This document shows, piece after piece, positions 37,798 to 48,729 of a stretch of DNA of 64,000 bases. The position numbers and the translations under genes were made by a program. Below the pieces are notes generated by a model that was given only the letters and a program-made list of their open reading frames with translations, was not told the DNA's origin and did not search any database. Position 1 is the stretch's first letter, and each line of letters opens with the position of its first letter. This DNA is from Paenibacillus sp. P25 (GTDB lineage Bacteria; Bacillota; Bacilli; Paenibacillales; NBRC-103111). The stretch lies in NCBI GenBank assembly GCA_024704175.1, contig CP085629.1, positions 2,480,001 through 2,544,000 on the forward strand, given 5' to 3'.

Positions 37798-39125
37798 TCA
37801 GCTTCCTTTGGCTTGCTCTATCTTCTTGTTCGTCTCCTCCTCCGCCGCGCGGAACAAGGTATTGTAGTCCCCGTTCAGGATGACCTTGGGCACGGTCTTG
37901 GCATAAGGCGTCAGCAGCAGGCTGTCATACCGCGATTTATTCGGAATCGGGGCGAACTGATTATAGAACGAGGCCGCCAGGTTTTTGTCTTTAAAGACGC
38001 TTTCCTGACCGTACATTTTCTTCACCGCGTCGTCCTTCAGGACCGGCATGACGCCGATCTTGGACAGCCTTGACTGCACCTCGTTCGACAGCAAATAACC
38101 GATGACATTCATCGCTTGATCTTTCTGCTTGGACATCGAGGTGACCGCGAAATAAGTCGGATAGGCTTGGGAGCCGACTTTCGGCTGGCTTTCGAAGGTA
38201 GGCAGGGAAACCATATCCCAGTTCATGGCTTTGAACTCATCCGGGAAGACGAAGACGATGGAGGAGAGCCAGGCAAACATGGCGAGCTCCCGGTCCTTCA
38301 GGAACTCGTTCCGGTAAGGGAGCTTCTCCTGATGCGCTCTCATGTAATCGGTGTAACCCTGCGCTTTGCTCGGCCCGACGAAGACCGTATCGAACAGCGT
38401 TTTCCACTTCTCATTGGTGAAGATCGTGGCTTTCTCCGTCGCACTGTCCACGAACGGAATGGACAGCTGGTTCATGGCGAGCATATGGGTCTCCGACGAG
38501 GACAGGCCGACATACTGCTTCTGGTCGAAGCGGGTCAGCTGGGCCGCCAGTGCGTTCGCCTCGTTCCAGATCATGCCGTCTTTCGGGTAAGGCACTCCGA
38601 ATTTATCGAAGATATCCTTGTTGTAATACAGAACCATATTGTTGTTGAACACGGGAATCCCGTACATTTTATCGGGGAAATGATTTTGACGGAATCCGCT
38701 ACGGTCGGCTCGATCTTCGAGAAGTCGATATTATGCTTCTTGACGAGCTCCGTCATGTCGAACTCAAGGCCGTTATCCAGCAGCCCGGAAGCGAAGCCCC
38801 CGATGGAATCCCAGTAAATGTCGATCGTCTCGCCGGCCGTCAGCATTTCCTTGATGCCGTAATCCTTCTGCTTCTGCACGTACTTGATCGTATAGTTCGG
38901 GAATTTCTGCTTAAGCGCATTGCCGAACCGTTCGTTCCAGCTGTCTACGGAGTCTCCGCTGTTCGAGTAGACGGTGAGCGTCGCGGGCCCGTCCTCCTGA
39001 CTTTTCCCCGGATCGACCCCCGCCTCCGGCTTCGCGCCCCCTCCGCCTCCGCTGCATGAGCTGAGCAGAACGGAGCAGATGACCGGCATGGCGACCGCCT
39101 TTTTTTTCCAGGACCTGCGATTCAT
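37798..39125 (-). CDS. ABC transporter sugar-binding lipoprotein (one frameshift)
   Basis: About 440 residues after restoring one A in the T run 38684-38687 (plus-strand T). Family 1 extracellular solute-binding protein. Signal peptide with lipobox VLLSSC at 19-24, followed by GGGGGAKPEAG; then ATLTVYSNSGDSVDSWNERFG, and after the shift MYGIPVFNNNMVLYYNKDIFDKFGV and WNEANALAAQL. Captures an oligosaccharide for uptake. No ABC permease genes lie in this window, so it is an orphan here. It follows the GH106-like gene by 21 bp and ends the operon from 47.6 kb. Confidence 0.9.
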
Positions 39126-39146
39126 CTTGATTCCCCCTGTATATAA

Positions 39147-41610
39147 TTAGGATTTCCTGAAGCTCACGGTTACCGGACCGAGCAGGCCGGACGGAAGGCT
39201 GACGCGGTCATAACGGTTCGCCAGGCTGTTCGTCACATCGATCCGCGGCTCGTTCTCCCCTTCCTTCAGAAGAGAAGAGATTTCAAACGAATACGGCTTC
39301 CACATGCGGACCCCTGCCGGATGTCCGTTCACCCATACCTCCGCAATTTCATGAGCTTCCCCGAGATCCAGTGTGACCGGGCCATCGGCGCCGCCGCCCG
39401 ACTCAAACGACTGCTTGTAAGTGAGCGTGCCGGAAAAATGCTCCCTGCCTTCCCATTTCGTCCACGAATCGAGCTGCGCGTTCAGCGGCGGGGTGTCCTG
39501 CTCGAAGACCTGCCATGGCCCCGTCAGCGTAACGGTCTCGCCCGTCTCCGTTCCGCCTTCATCCTCTTGAGGCGATCGTTCCCATGGCACCCCCGGATCG
39601 ATCCGGAAGATCAGACTCTGCCTCCGCTCCAGCCGGATCTTGGCCTGCATTCCTTCCCCGCGGCTGCAAACGGTCGCGGAACGATCGTACCTTCCCACGG
39701 ATCCCATCGTTCGGCCCCACCCGTCACCCGGACCGTAAGCGTTCCCGAATAGGCCTCCTCACCTTCATTGACCAGCAGATAAAAGTGATTCCCGTCCTTG
39801 ACGACGTGACTGACCCGGATATTCGGTCCGGTGGGCGACAGCATAGCATCCCGGCTCACATAACGGTCCAGCACCGGAATAATCTGCTCCGGCGACTCGA
39901 TGCTGTCAGCGGACGGCGACTGATCCTCCGGCCCGTCTTTCAGGTAAACCACGACCCCGCCCTGTTCCATGAAGCGGCTCAATGAAGTGCGGGTCCCTTC
40001 CTCGAGACGGCCGGCTTCTTCCACCAGCACGACCAGATACGACTGCTCTGCGATCCGGATTTGCCCTTCCTCGAGCAAACACGAGGAGGTTAAGAGGCGC
40101 TCCTCCAAATAATTGAACTCCCTCTGTCCTTGATACAGCTGCTTCGCGAGCCGCCAGGGCAGCTCATCCTCACGGCACAGCACCGCGATCGGCGTCGGGT
40201 TTACGCCGCCCGTCATCAGCCAGCTCATTCTTTTCATGTACTGGGCGAAACGACGGTAGTGCGGCCACCAAATATTGTTCGGCCCGACATCGGGCGGGCG
40301 TTCGTTTCTCCGGCGCGGATCATCGATGGAATAATAGAAAGCATGCGGGCAGAACAAATTCACTCCCCGGACGGCAAGCCAATCGATGTACCATTTCATG
40401 TCCCCGGCGCTCAGCGCCCAGCCGCCGCCGGGGCTGCACACGCCGAGAAATTCGTTCAGATTGCGCTGTCTTCCGCGGTGTCTCGCGGCATCGGAGGAGC
40501 ACTTGGCCGCCGTGCTGTGACGCCCTTCGAGCCCTTTGCCGTCCTCCGGCGCGACCCAGCGCCATACGACATCCTGGCCGGGAATCTGGAAGTGCTCCAG
40601 CGCAGCCCGATATCGTCGCTCGCGGCCGGATGGCCCGTCAAGGCGATCCCATGGGCGGCACACCATTCGCTGAGTGGCCGGTAATAAGCGGCGGAGAGCC
40701 GTTCGTTCACTGCTCTGCGGTACATGCGGCGAACGTGAGAGGCTTCCGGCGCGTCGAGCCAGAGGAGCGGAAGGTCAGTTTCGCGGCCGCCGGACTTCCG
40801 GAAATCCTCCATAAAGCCGGACGACCAGGCACGGAGCCCCTTGGTGTGGCGCCGCCCTAGGATGTCGGGTTCATCGGTGAACATGGCCCGGACCGTCGTA
40901 CCGAAGTAAGCTCCGATCCGCTCAAAATACCGTTCATGCGTCAGGCGGATAAATTTTTGCACGGCCGCTGGATTCAACAGGTCCGCGGATGCTGGGGCGT
41001 TCGGCTCCCCGTCATCCTCGCCGAAATGGATTCCCCGGATCGTTCCGCCGGAGTACGTCTCCACAAAGAGCAGGACGGACACGTCGCCGCTCCCTGAAGC
41101 CGTGTAATCGATGAACCCGTCCTTCGGCTGCAGCAGGACGGCGGTATCCTTCTGCAGTATCCGTTGTTCATCCAGCCGGACCGCTTGCGCCGATACGAGG
41201 CGGTCCCCGTCCGGCAAAACATCGGAGAGCCTTACCGGCTCTTCACTTGAAAACTCGAGCATTCGGATCCCTCTGCTCGCGTACTCGGGATTGCCCTGAA
41301 CGACGCGTCCCTGCGCCGAGCCGGAAGGATACATCGCTTCGTCGTACAGGATGACCTGCATGCCAAGCGTCGCCGCCTCCTTCACCGCGGCCTCGACCAG
41401 GTCCATATACGTATCCGACAAGTAAGGAATCGTCTCCGGAATCCCCATGCGCGGATGGATGACGAAGCCCATGACCCCCTTCTCGGCAAAATCGCGGATT
41501 TGACGGATGATTTCGCTCTCCTTCAAATCGTCGTTCCAAAACCAAAAAGGAATTGGGGTAAATTCATTGTCCGGATTGATGAATTGGTTATGAAGTGCTG
41601 TCTGTGCCAC
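39147..41610 (-). CDS. GH106-like putative alpha-L-rhamnosidase (two frameshifts)
   Basis: About 820 residues, joined at about 40600 and at the C run 39656-39659. The N-terminus FTPIPFWFWNDDLKESEIIRQI, then FVIHPRMGIPETIPYLSD and VILYDEAMYPSG, is typical of the GH106-type barrel. Middle: RAMFTDEPDILGRRHTKG (candidate acid pair), EHFQIPGQDVVWRWVAPEDG and AGDMKWYIDWLAVRGVN. The C-terminal beta-sandwich (LDLGEAHEIAEVWVNGHPAG) resembles the GH2 sugar-binding domain. GH106 enzymes release alpha-L-rhamnose; the substrate here is inferred. GTG start with AGGAAGGTGAG. Operon member. Confidence 0.78.
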
Positions 41611-41632
41611 CCGCTCACCTTCCTGTTATTGT

Positions 41633-44102
41633 TTAAAGGCCGATGCCCGGCCTGCCGGCCGCGACCTTCTGCGCGAATTCCGCCCCCGCCGAGAGGGTGA
41701 GCCTGCTGCCCGGCGCCATCGTTACAGCTAAGGTATGTTTCTCCTTTGCCGCTACCGCCGCCCCGCCCTCCGTGTCCCAAGTATAGCTTGTGAGCCAGCT
41801 CGGCGACCGGAGCATCATCCTCGTGACCCGATCCGCCCGGAGCTCGGCCTTAAGCGAACCCTTCGGCTTGTTCCAGGCGAAGCTCAGGTTCGCCCGTACA
41901 AAAACGCAGCCCGTTTGCTTCCCCTGTCCCCCATGCATCTGGAAGAGAAGGCAGCAGCTTAACGACCTTGGGCGAAACGTAGAGCAGCATCTCCTGCACC
42001 GCCGAAATCCAGCCCATATTCGCGTCCATCTGAACCGGCGCCCTGCGGTAAGTTAAGGAGACCCCCATGTTCCGCCAGTCGTTGTGGACGGTATAGAAAT
42101 TGTTCAGCAGGCAGGACCTGGCGAGAAGCGACAGGCACTCCAGCGCGCGCTCCCCTTCCTCCATCCGGGCATATATATTCGCCAGATGAGCGAAGGACCA
42201 GGCCGTCTGGTCGCCGATCCCGATCACGAGCCGCCGCTCGACCGCTTCGGCGAAGGCGCCAAACAGCGTTTCGTTCTTCTCCCTGGTGACCTCGTGCGCC
42301 GGAAATACCGGGTAAATATGCGAGATGTGACGATGCCGGTAGCGGTCCTCGAAATCCGGGTGCATCCATTCCTTGACCGCGCCGTCCTCATTGATTTGGT
42401 AATCCGGAATCCGGGCGAGCAGGTCCTCCCATCGTGCGATTTCATCCGGGTACATGCCCGCCGCCCGGGCTGCCCTCGATCAACCCTCCGAACAGCTCTT
42501 TGGCAATGGCAAAATCGAGCGTCGCATTCATCGCCGTCGGCATCGGATGCGCTACGCCGAACACATGCCCCTCCGGCATGAAATTGACCGGCGTATTCTC
42601 CGGCGAAACGGACGGATAAGCCATCAGCTTGCCGTCCTCGCCGGTTACAAAGAAATCTTCGTAGAACAAAGCCGCTTCCCGCATGAAAGGCAGCGCCCGC
42701 TCACGGAGAAACGCCAGATCGCCCGTGAATAAATAATGGTCGTAGAAATGCCGGGCGAGCCAGCCGGCCGCCCCAGTCCAGTTCATGATGACCGGCACGA
42801 CCTGGAAAGGAGTGGCGTTCCCCGGTGTCGTGCCGGACGGGATGAAGATGCCCCGGCGACCGAACAGCTTTCCGGCGTTGTCGCGGAATGTATCCATTCG
42901 TTCTTCATAATAGCGGAATAAAGCGGAAGTAAGGCCGGACAAGCCTCCGACATCCGCATGCCAGTACATCATCTGAACGTTCTCGTTCGCCATCAGGTGG
43001 CTCCAGACCGCTTTATAGTCTCCACCCCATAGGCCGTACAGCAGGGCGGGCAGCCCGTCCTGGCGCGTCCCCGAGATGAACAGGTATCTGCCGTAGGCCC
43101 ACAGCTTCTCCGCCATGCCTGCCGGAAGCTCGCCTTCGTAAGCCTTCAGCAGCGGCTCCTCATTGGAGAGGGCCGCCTCTTCTTCGTGCAGCCGGATATC
43201 CGCCGAGCGAAACAGCGGGCCATGAATCGCCTCGTGACGCTTCAGCGGCTCGTCGTAAGACAAGGTTACGTCCGCCAGCTCCCGCTGGAGCCGGGCGAAG
43301 TCCCGATTTCGCTCGCCTTTAACGAATACTTTGATCAGCAGCAGGACGGAATGCGCGCCGCTGACCGTGATCTTCCCCTGCCCGTCCGCGAGCTCACCGC
43401 CGTTCGGAAGAACGCGGAGCACCGCTCCGAAATCCAGTCCGTCGTCGTTCGTCGCCGCATAATAGAGATAACCGCCCTCCGCCGACGCCGAAGCAGACTC
43501 TTCCACCGCCTTCGGAATGCCCGAGGAGGATGCATCCCCTTTCTCATGCGGCTTCAGCTCGAGCTCGGCGTCCACCGAGCCGCCTTCGCTGCACCTCAGC
43601 TCGCAAACGACGAGATCGTCCTTTCTCGAGACGAACAACACTCTCTCGTAATGGGTCTCGTCTTCCTGCCAGCGGACGGAGATCTCGCCCGTCTCCATAT
43701 CGAGCGTCCGGCGGTAATGCCGGAAGCCGCCTGCGGACCGGCCGCTGAATCCGGAGGTCGGCGAGCGGAAGCGGTGTTTCCCGGACGGACTCGTAACCAA
43801 GCTCCGTCAAGGTCTTGACCAAATGATCGCTCGCCTCGCGGTAATTCCGCTCCTCCATCATCCGCCGCACTTCGGGAAGCGTATGGCGGACATCGGGCAG
43901 GTCGCCGACCTTCCCGCCGTGCCACAGCTCCGCATGGTTGATCAGCACCGTCTCGGCCGCCGACCGCCCCGTAGACGGCCGCGCCGACCAGGCCATTGCC
44001 GGCGGGAAGCGCTTCCCTCCAAGCATTGCCCCACCAAGAGGCGGGCGTTCTTAGTTCAAGCCGGTTCCTCAGTCTGGAACCGGCCGATCTTTCCGTGGAC
44101 AT
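41633..44102 (-). CDS. GH95 alpha-L-fucosidase/galactosidase (four frameshifts)
   Basis: About 820 residues across four single-base surpluses (about 43955, 43740, 42470 and the A run 41900-41904). Start LRTPASWWGNAWREALPAGNGLVGAAVYG and HAELWHGG are the GH95 N-domain; the (alpha/alpha)6 barrel has AVWSHLMANENVQMMYWHADVGG, NWTGAAGWLARHFYDHYLFTGD, YPSVSPENTPVNFMPEG and HRHISHIYPVFPAHE. The Asp/Asn catalytic pair of GH95 falls in the NENVQ-MMYW and PSVSPEN regions. Hydrolyses alpha-1,2-L-fucosides or alpha-L-galactosides. GGGAGG precedes the ATG. Second most heavily frameshifted gene. Confidence 0.88.
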
Positions 44103-44120
44103 GAGCCGTTACCTCCCGAT

Positions 44121-45249
44121 TTATTGTTGCGCCAGCGTCACGAACGGCGGATGGATGTAATCCTGGTATTTTCCAGCCACATCGGTCGCCCCCGTATCTC
44201 CCTCGTGAAAATAGAGTCGGTGCCGGTAGCGGATCGTTTGCCCTTTTTGGAACAGCTTGCCGCCGAGGAAGTACAGATTATTGGTCGCCAGCGACCCGTA
44301 ATCCCGCACATGCCAATACGTCGGATAATCTTCGTTGTCCGGGTGATCGAAAGCGGCGATGCCGAGCGTATGTCCGTCGACCTCTCCATAATAATCGCAC
44401 CACGGCGCGCGCTGCCCCCAGCACTCTGCTTCGCCTACAGAGCCGAAAGCGTTGACGATCGTCCCGCCGTTCTCCGCCTTCATCGATTCCGCCACCCGAA
44501 CCCCCAGGGGCCGGCTTCCTTCGTTGCGCCAAACTCCACACGCCCGAGCGCCGTAAGCTCCGAATCGAGATCGATGATCCGCCTGCCGGACGGTGTGCGG
44601 TAGAACGTCATGGTCCGTTTCTCCGCCAGCTGGGCCTTCCCGCCGAAGCTGCACCAATCTTGACTTGAGGTCAGCCGGGCCAGGACCGGTCCACCGGCCG
44701 TTTCACTTATGGATGTGACGATTTGCCTGCCGTACCGGTCCTTGGGCTCGTTCCACAGATCGATTCCGTTCACATCGCCGACGGCCAGCCAGACGGACCG
44801 GTGGTGGGGGTGCTCCTTCGTTTCGAAGTCGAGACGCGTGAAGCTCTCGCCGTACGGACCCATCACCGGACCGAGATACGGCTTCGCCAGTTCGGGCTCG
44901 CAGACATAGGACGTAAACAAGCTCCCGTCGATGTGGACGTCGGTCCGGTGTCCTTTCCGGGCCAGCCGCACCCCTTCGGTATCCGGAAAGCCGGCGTCAT
45001 TACCTGGTTCCACGATATACTCTGCCGTTTCCCCTTTTGTAAACGCTCCACGATCCAATGGAGCACCCACTCGCCGTCCTGCTCTTCCACCTGCAGCGGA
45101 ACCGGCTGTCCGCCAGGCGCGGTTAACCGCAGTTGATCGGGGCTCGCTCCCTGACAGAGCGGATCCCCCGCCGGCAAACGGAAGGCGACCGGGCAATCCT
45201 CCCGGTCATGCCGGCCCGCTTGAACGAGAAGCCGGAATAGTATGGACAT
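44121..45249 (-). CDS. PmoA/DUF6807 family protein (two frameshifts)
   Basis: About 375 residues after restoring a G (plus-strand C run 45031-45034) and one base in the run 44507-44510. The family hallmark is ETKEHPHHRSVWLAVGDVNG followed by DLWNEP; also GPYGESFTRLDF and the second half with LGIAAFDHPDN and TYWHVRDYGSLATNN. Members were first seen next to methane mono-oxygenase-like annotations but cluster widely with glycosidases; activity is not established to my knowledge. AAAGGTGG precedes the ATG at 45249. It sits between hydrolase genes of one operon. Confidence 0.8.
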
Positions 45250-45316
45250 GCTGATTCCACCTTTGCTGTAATATGTTCAAAGCCGCATCGTTCGTTTGCA
45301 ATAACCGGATCAGAGC

Positions 45317-45440
45317 TTACTTGGAAGCCGCCTCGATGGCCTTGTTCACTTCCTCCTTCACTCCCGCGAGCGCGGTATTGAGGTCCATCTTGCCGCAGGC
45401 CAAATCGGGCAGCTTGTTGTTCTCTTCTCAAATGGGTCGT
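45317..45440 (-). pseudogene. C-terminal remnant of an ABC sugar-binding protein
   Basis: The minus strand reads about 33 codons ending NKLPDLACGKMD and VKEEVNKAIEAASK before TAA. This is the usual last helix of family 1 solute-binding proteins, comparable to the end of the gene at 37798. Upstream the frame loses all similarity. It lies between two hydrolase genes of the operon, so it is a deletion scar: an SBP and perhaps its permeases were lost here. Confidence 0.6.
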
Positions 45441-45539
45441 CGTTAGTTTCCGGCGAGCAGCAGAATTCACATCGAGCAAGAGAAAATGATCTGATCTATT
45501 TTCATGACCAACGACTTCCCGTTGATCTGCTGCTTCAAG

Positions 45540-47608
45540 CTACATCCAGGCGTTCAAGCCTTCCCAGCGCACCGTCCAGTCGCCGTCTGCCGGGAATCCA
45601 GGCGCGTGCCGCTCCGGTCCGCCCTGCCAGCCTGCAGCCATCATCGCCACCGCCGTCAGCAGTCCGCCATTGCCCGGCAAATAAGCGGTGAGGCCCGGAC
45701 GCTGGTAGTTGTGCCCGTTCGGGAGGTAGGTGTTCTTCGTCACTTCCATGAGCAGCATCTCGACGGCAAGCGCCCCTTCGCCCAAACGCGCCGCCGTCAT
45801 GGCCGCCATCGGGTAATCCCATCCCCAGGTCGTCTCCCAATTCCACGTTTCCTTCACCCGCAGCAGCGTACGCCGCATCGTCTCAGGATCCGCCTTCTTG
45901 CCCGGAAGCATGCCGAGTGCGCCCAGCATGGAAGGATGGTCCCGGTTATTTCGATCCGAATACGAGTTCGGGCAGTTCTCATGGGCCAGATAAACCCCGT
46001 CCGCCTCGGGAAGCTCGGACAAACGGTCGCATACGTGCCGCCAATAAGCGTTAGGCTCCCTGCCAAGGCGCCTCTCCCAGGCCATCGCCGTTTCCAAACC
46101 ATGCCGCCAATACTCGAGCTCGTAGGTCGGATTCCAGGTTTCCGCAGCCTTGTGCAGTTCTTGCGCCGGAATGACCGGAGGTCCCAGCACATACCTCTGC
46201 CCGGCTTCATCCCATTCGGCGAAGGAAGCCATAAATTCGGCCGATTCGAGCACGATCCCGGCGTAGCGCTGCAGCGTCTCCTGCGTCGGCTCCGCCAAAT
46301 AGCAAAGCTCCGCCATGACGATGGGATGCGGTCGCTGCCAGATGAGCAGCGGAGCGATCGGCGAAGGACTCTGCTCCCCTTCCGGGCCGATCATCTTCGG
46401 CCAGCGTGCACCGGTGTAGCCCTGCGAAGCGGCAAGCTCCCTTGCCTTCGGCAGAATCGCGCCGTACCAGCCCATACTGCGCCGCAGCAGATGGGCTCTC
46501 CCCCACAGCGGAAAATGAAACGCATGCCACCAGTGCATCTCCAAGTGCGGTTTGCCGAACCAGCTGTTGTAAAGAAGCCCCGTCTCTTGCGGCGGAAGGG
46601 AGCCGGCCGAGTGAATCGCCGTCAGAAATTGCGACAGCACAATGCGCCGCTCCAGCTCGGCGGCTCGGGGGTCCCGGCTGTCCGCAAGCTCCACAGCGCC
46701 CCCCTCTAACCAAAAACGTTCCCAGTGCATACGGCTGGCCTCCAGCAGTTCATCCGCGGACGACACCTCCGGTCGCCGCTCCGGCGGAGAGAACGAGAAG
46801 ACGCACTCCAGCCGCTCGGCCGGCCCAAAATCCCGCAGCACAACCGAATGCGGGTCCTCCTGCATCAACTCTCCGGCGGAGTGACGCATCGCCAAGCGGT
46901 ACCCGTCCTCATCCATCGTGCGCTCGAACAGCACGATCCCATCAGGAGAGCGCTTCCATTCCGTGCGGTGCGAGTCCGCAGAATCCTGCCAGTTTAAAGA
47001 CACCGACTGATCCCACTTGCGGGAGGTCACCCCGGGCGCCGGAAAGCGCAGCTCCACGGCCAGCCGCCCCTGAGCGATCAGCGGGCTCTCCACCGTAACG
47101 CCCAGCTGGTCCGATTCGGGATGGCAAACCGTATGTACGAGAACGGGCACACCCTCCACCGTGTACCGGCTGATCAGGATACCGCCCCATAAGTCGAGGG
47201 TCTGCTCGGCCTCCGTGAACGCAGCGGGAAGTAAGCGTTCACCGCTTTCGGAAATAAAGCGGAATCCGATCTGACCAAGCTGCAGCCGGTGCGGGTTCTG
47301 CCGAAGCCAGTGATAAGGCTCCTCACGGTCCTCCGCATAGACGGGGTAGCCGCCCTTCTGTTTCTTCTCATCCTTGAACTGCATACGGACATCGCTAAGA
47401 CTCCAGCGGTTACGCCCCCGCTGGAATGCCATGCCCACTGCGACTGCGTGCCCAGCGGAACCTCGTAATGCTCCGGAAACGTTTGCAAACCTGTAAAATC
47501 GGCGGTAAAGGCGAACTCTCCGTTACCGACGGAAAGCGGAGACAAGGGCTCGATCCCGTGGATCACCGGATGGTGCCGGCCGACGAGCGCCTTACGATCA
47601 ATAGACAA
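45540..47608 (-). CDS. Six-hairpin glycosidase-like protein (one frameshift)
   Basis: About 690 residues after restoring one G (plus C run 47415-47419). Start ALVGRHHPVIHGIEPLSPLS and VGNGEFAFTADFTGLQTF form the N-terminal sandwich; the middle and end have (alpha/alpha)6 features: WFGKPHLEMHWWHAFHFPLWG (Glu in HLEMHWWH), WPKMIGPEGEQSPSPIAPLL, and ETTWGWDYPMAAMTAARLG. The layout is that of GH65/GH95/GH78-like six-hairpin enzymes, but I cannot name the family or its substrate. TTG start at 47608 with AAGGGGG. First gene of the operon running to 37798, divergent from an AraC gene. Confidence 0.78.
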
Positions 47609-47828
47609 CTTGCATCCCCCTTTTTCTTCGTTAGATGCGCCGCCGCTTTCCGGCCAATACACAAAATTATACCAGCTTTAGGGGAGACATATGGGGGGAT
47701 GACTTTAAGAATGTAGGGGAAATACCTTTTTTCACTTTTTAAATGGGGGATTATGGTATATAATGTGAATTGTAAGCCCTTTCATTTTTATGCGCCAAGA
47801 AACGAAACTTGAATCGGAGGTGGCCTGT

Positions 47829-48704
47829 TTGAAGCCGGTATTTTTGTCCCATCAAAGGTTTCGTCCGGGGATGAACGTATTCGTCAATCGGGCATTCGAA
47901 GCGTTCAACATTCCGCAGCATACGCATGACGCCATAGAAATCAGCTTTGTCACCGAAGGGACGGGCTATCAGTTCATTAACGATACCGTTGTTCGCGTGA
48001 AGCGCGGCGACATTTATCTGCCGCCGGTGGGCACCTCCCATGTGTATCGCCCGTCTTCCCCGATAAAGTGCGCTCGCTCGGCATCATCAACTGCGTCTTC
48101 CGCATCGAAGCGCTGTCGGGCTACGGCGACTTCCCGCCGGAGGGCACCGAGCTGCACCGGGCGCTGTTTCACCCCGAGACCCTGGCACAGCCCTGGTTCC
48201 ACCATTACGACAAAGACAGTGCGTTTACCGATTTGTTTCACACCATGCTGGCGGAATACCGCCAAAGGCGCCCGGCTACGAAGCCGTCGTCCAAGCCCTC
48301 TTCATTCAGCTCATCGCCCAGCTGCACCGCCGCCTGCTTCCCCGGCTTCCGTCGATCACTGCCGCAGCAAGGTGCAGGAAGCGATCCGGTTCATCAAGCG
48401 CAACTACCAGAATGCAATCACGCTGAAGCAGGTCGCGGAGCATTCTTTTCTAAGCGAGAGTCATCTGCAAAAGCTGTTCAAGCAGGCCACCGGCGAATCG
48501 TTTATCGCGTATGTGCAGAATTTGCGGGTTCACCGGTGCTGCGAGTCGCTGAAGACGACGGGTATGACAGTACAGCAAATCGCCGGATTGGTAGGCTACC
48601 AGGATATGAAATATTTTCATGCGCTGTTCCGACAGCGGACCGGGATGACGCCCCGGGAGTATCGCAAGCACGGCGAGCCGTTATCCGAATGGGAGGCGCA
48701 GTAA
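47829..48704 (+). CDS. AraC-family regulator of the hydrolase operon (three frameshifts)
   Basis: About 293 residues after three single-base losses (C run 48058-48061, A run 48264-48266, about 48355). The cupin part has QHTHDAIEISFVTEGTGYQF and GDIYLPPVGTSHVYRP; the middle (RSLGIINCVFRIEALSGYG, then DLFHTMLAEY) is read in other frames; the last 100 residues have LKQVAEHSFLSESHLQKLFK and VQQIAGLVGYQDMKYFHALF, then GMTPREYRK. TTG start at 47829 with GGAGGTG. A TGGTATATA extended -10 lies at 47754-47762. Probable activator of the divergent operon at 47608-37798. Confidence 0.88.
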   Translation: MKPVFLSHQRFRPGMNVFVNRAFEAFNIPQHTHDAIEISFVTEGTGYQFINDTVVRVKRGDIYLPPVGTSHVYRPSSPIKCARSASSTASSASKRCRATATSRRRAPSCTGRCFTPRPWHSPGSTITTKTVRLPICFTPCWRNTAKGARLRSRRPSPLHSAHRPAAPPPASPASVDHCRSKVQEAIRFIKRNYQNAITLKQVAEHSFLSESHLQKLFKQATGESFIAYVQNLRVHRCCESLKTTGMTVQQIAGLVGYQDMKYFHALFRQRTGMTPREYRKHGEPLSEWEAQ

Positions 48705-48729
48705 CGGGCTTTCCGGGGAGGCTATTCCT

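Noticed and set aside
41633-44102. Five separate genes in the GH95 region
   Set aside because: The pieces carry consecutive GH95 motifs in order, so they are one gene cut by four indels.
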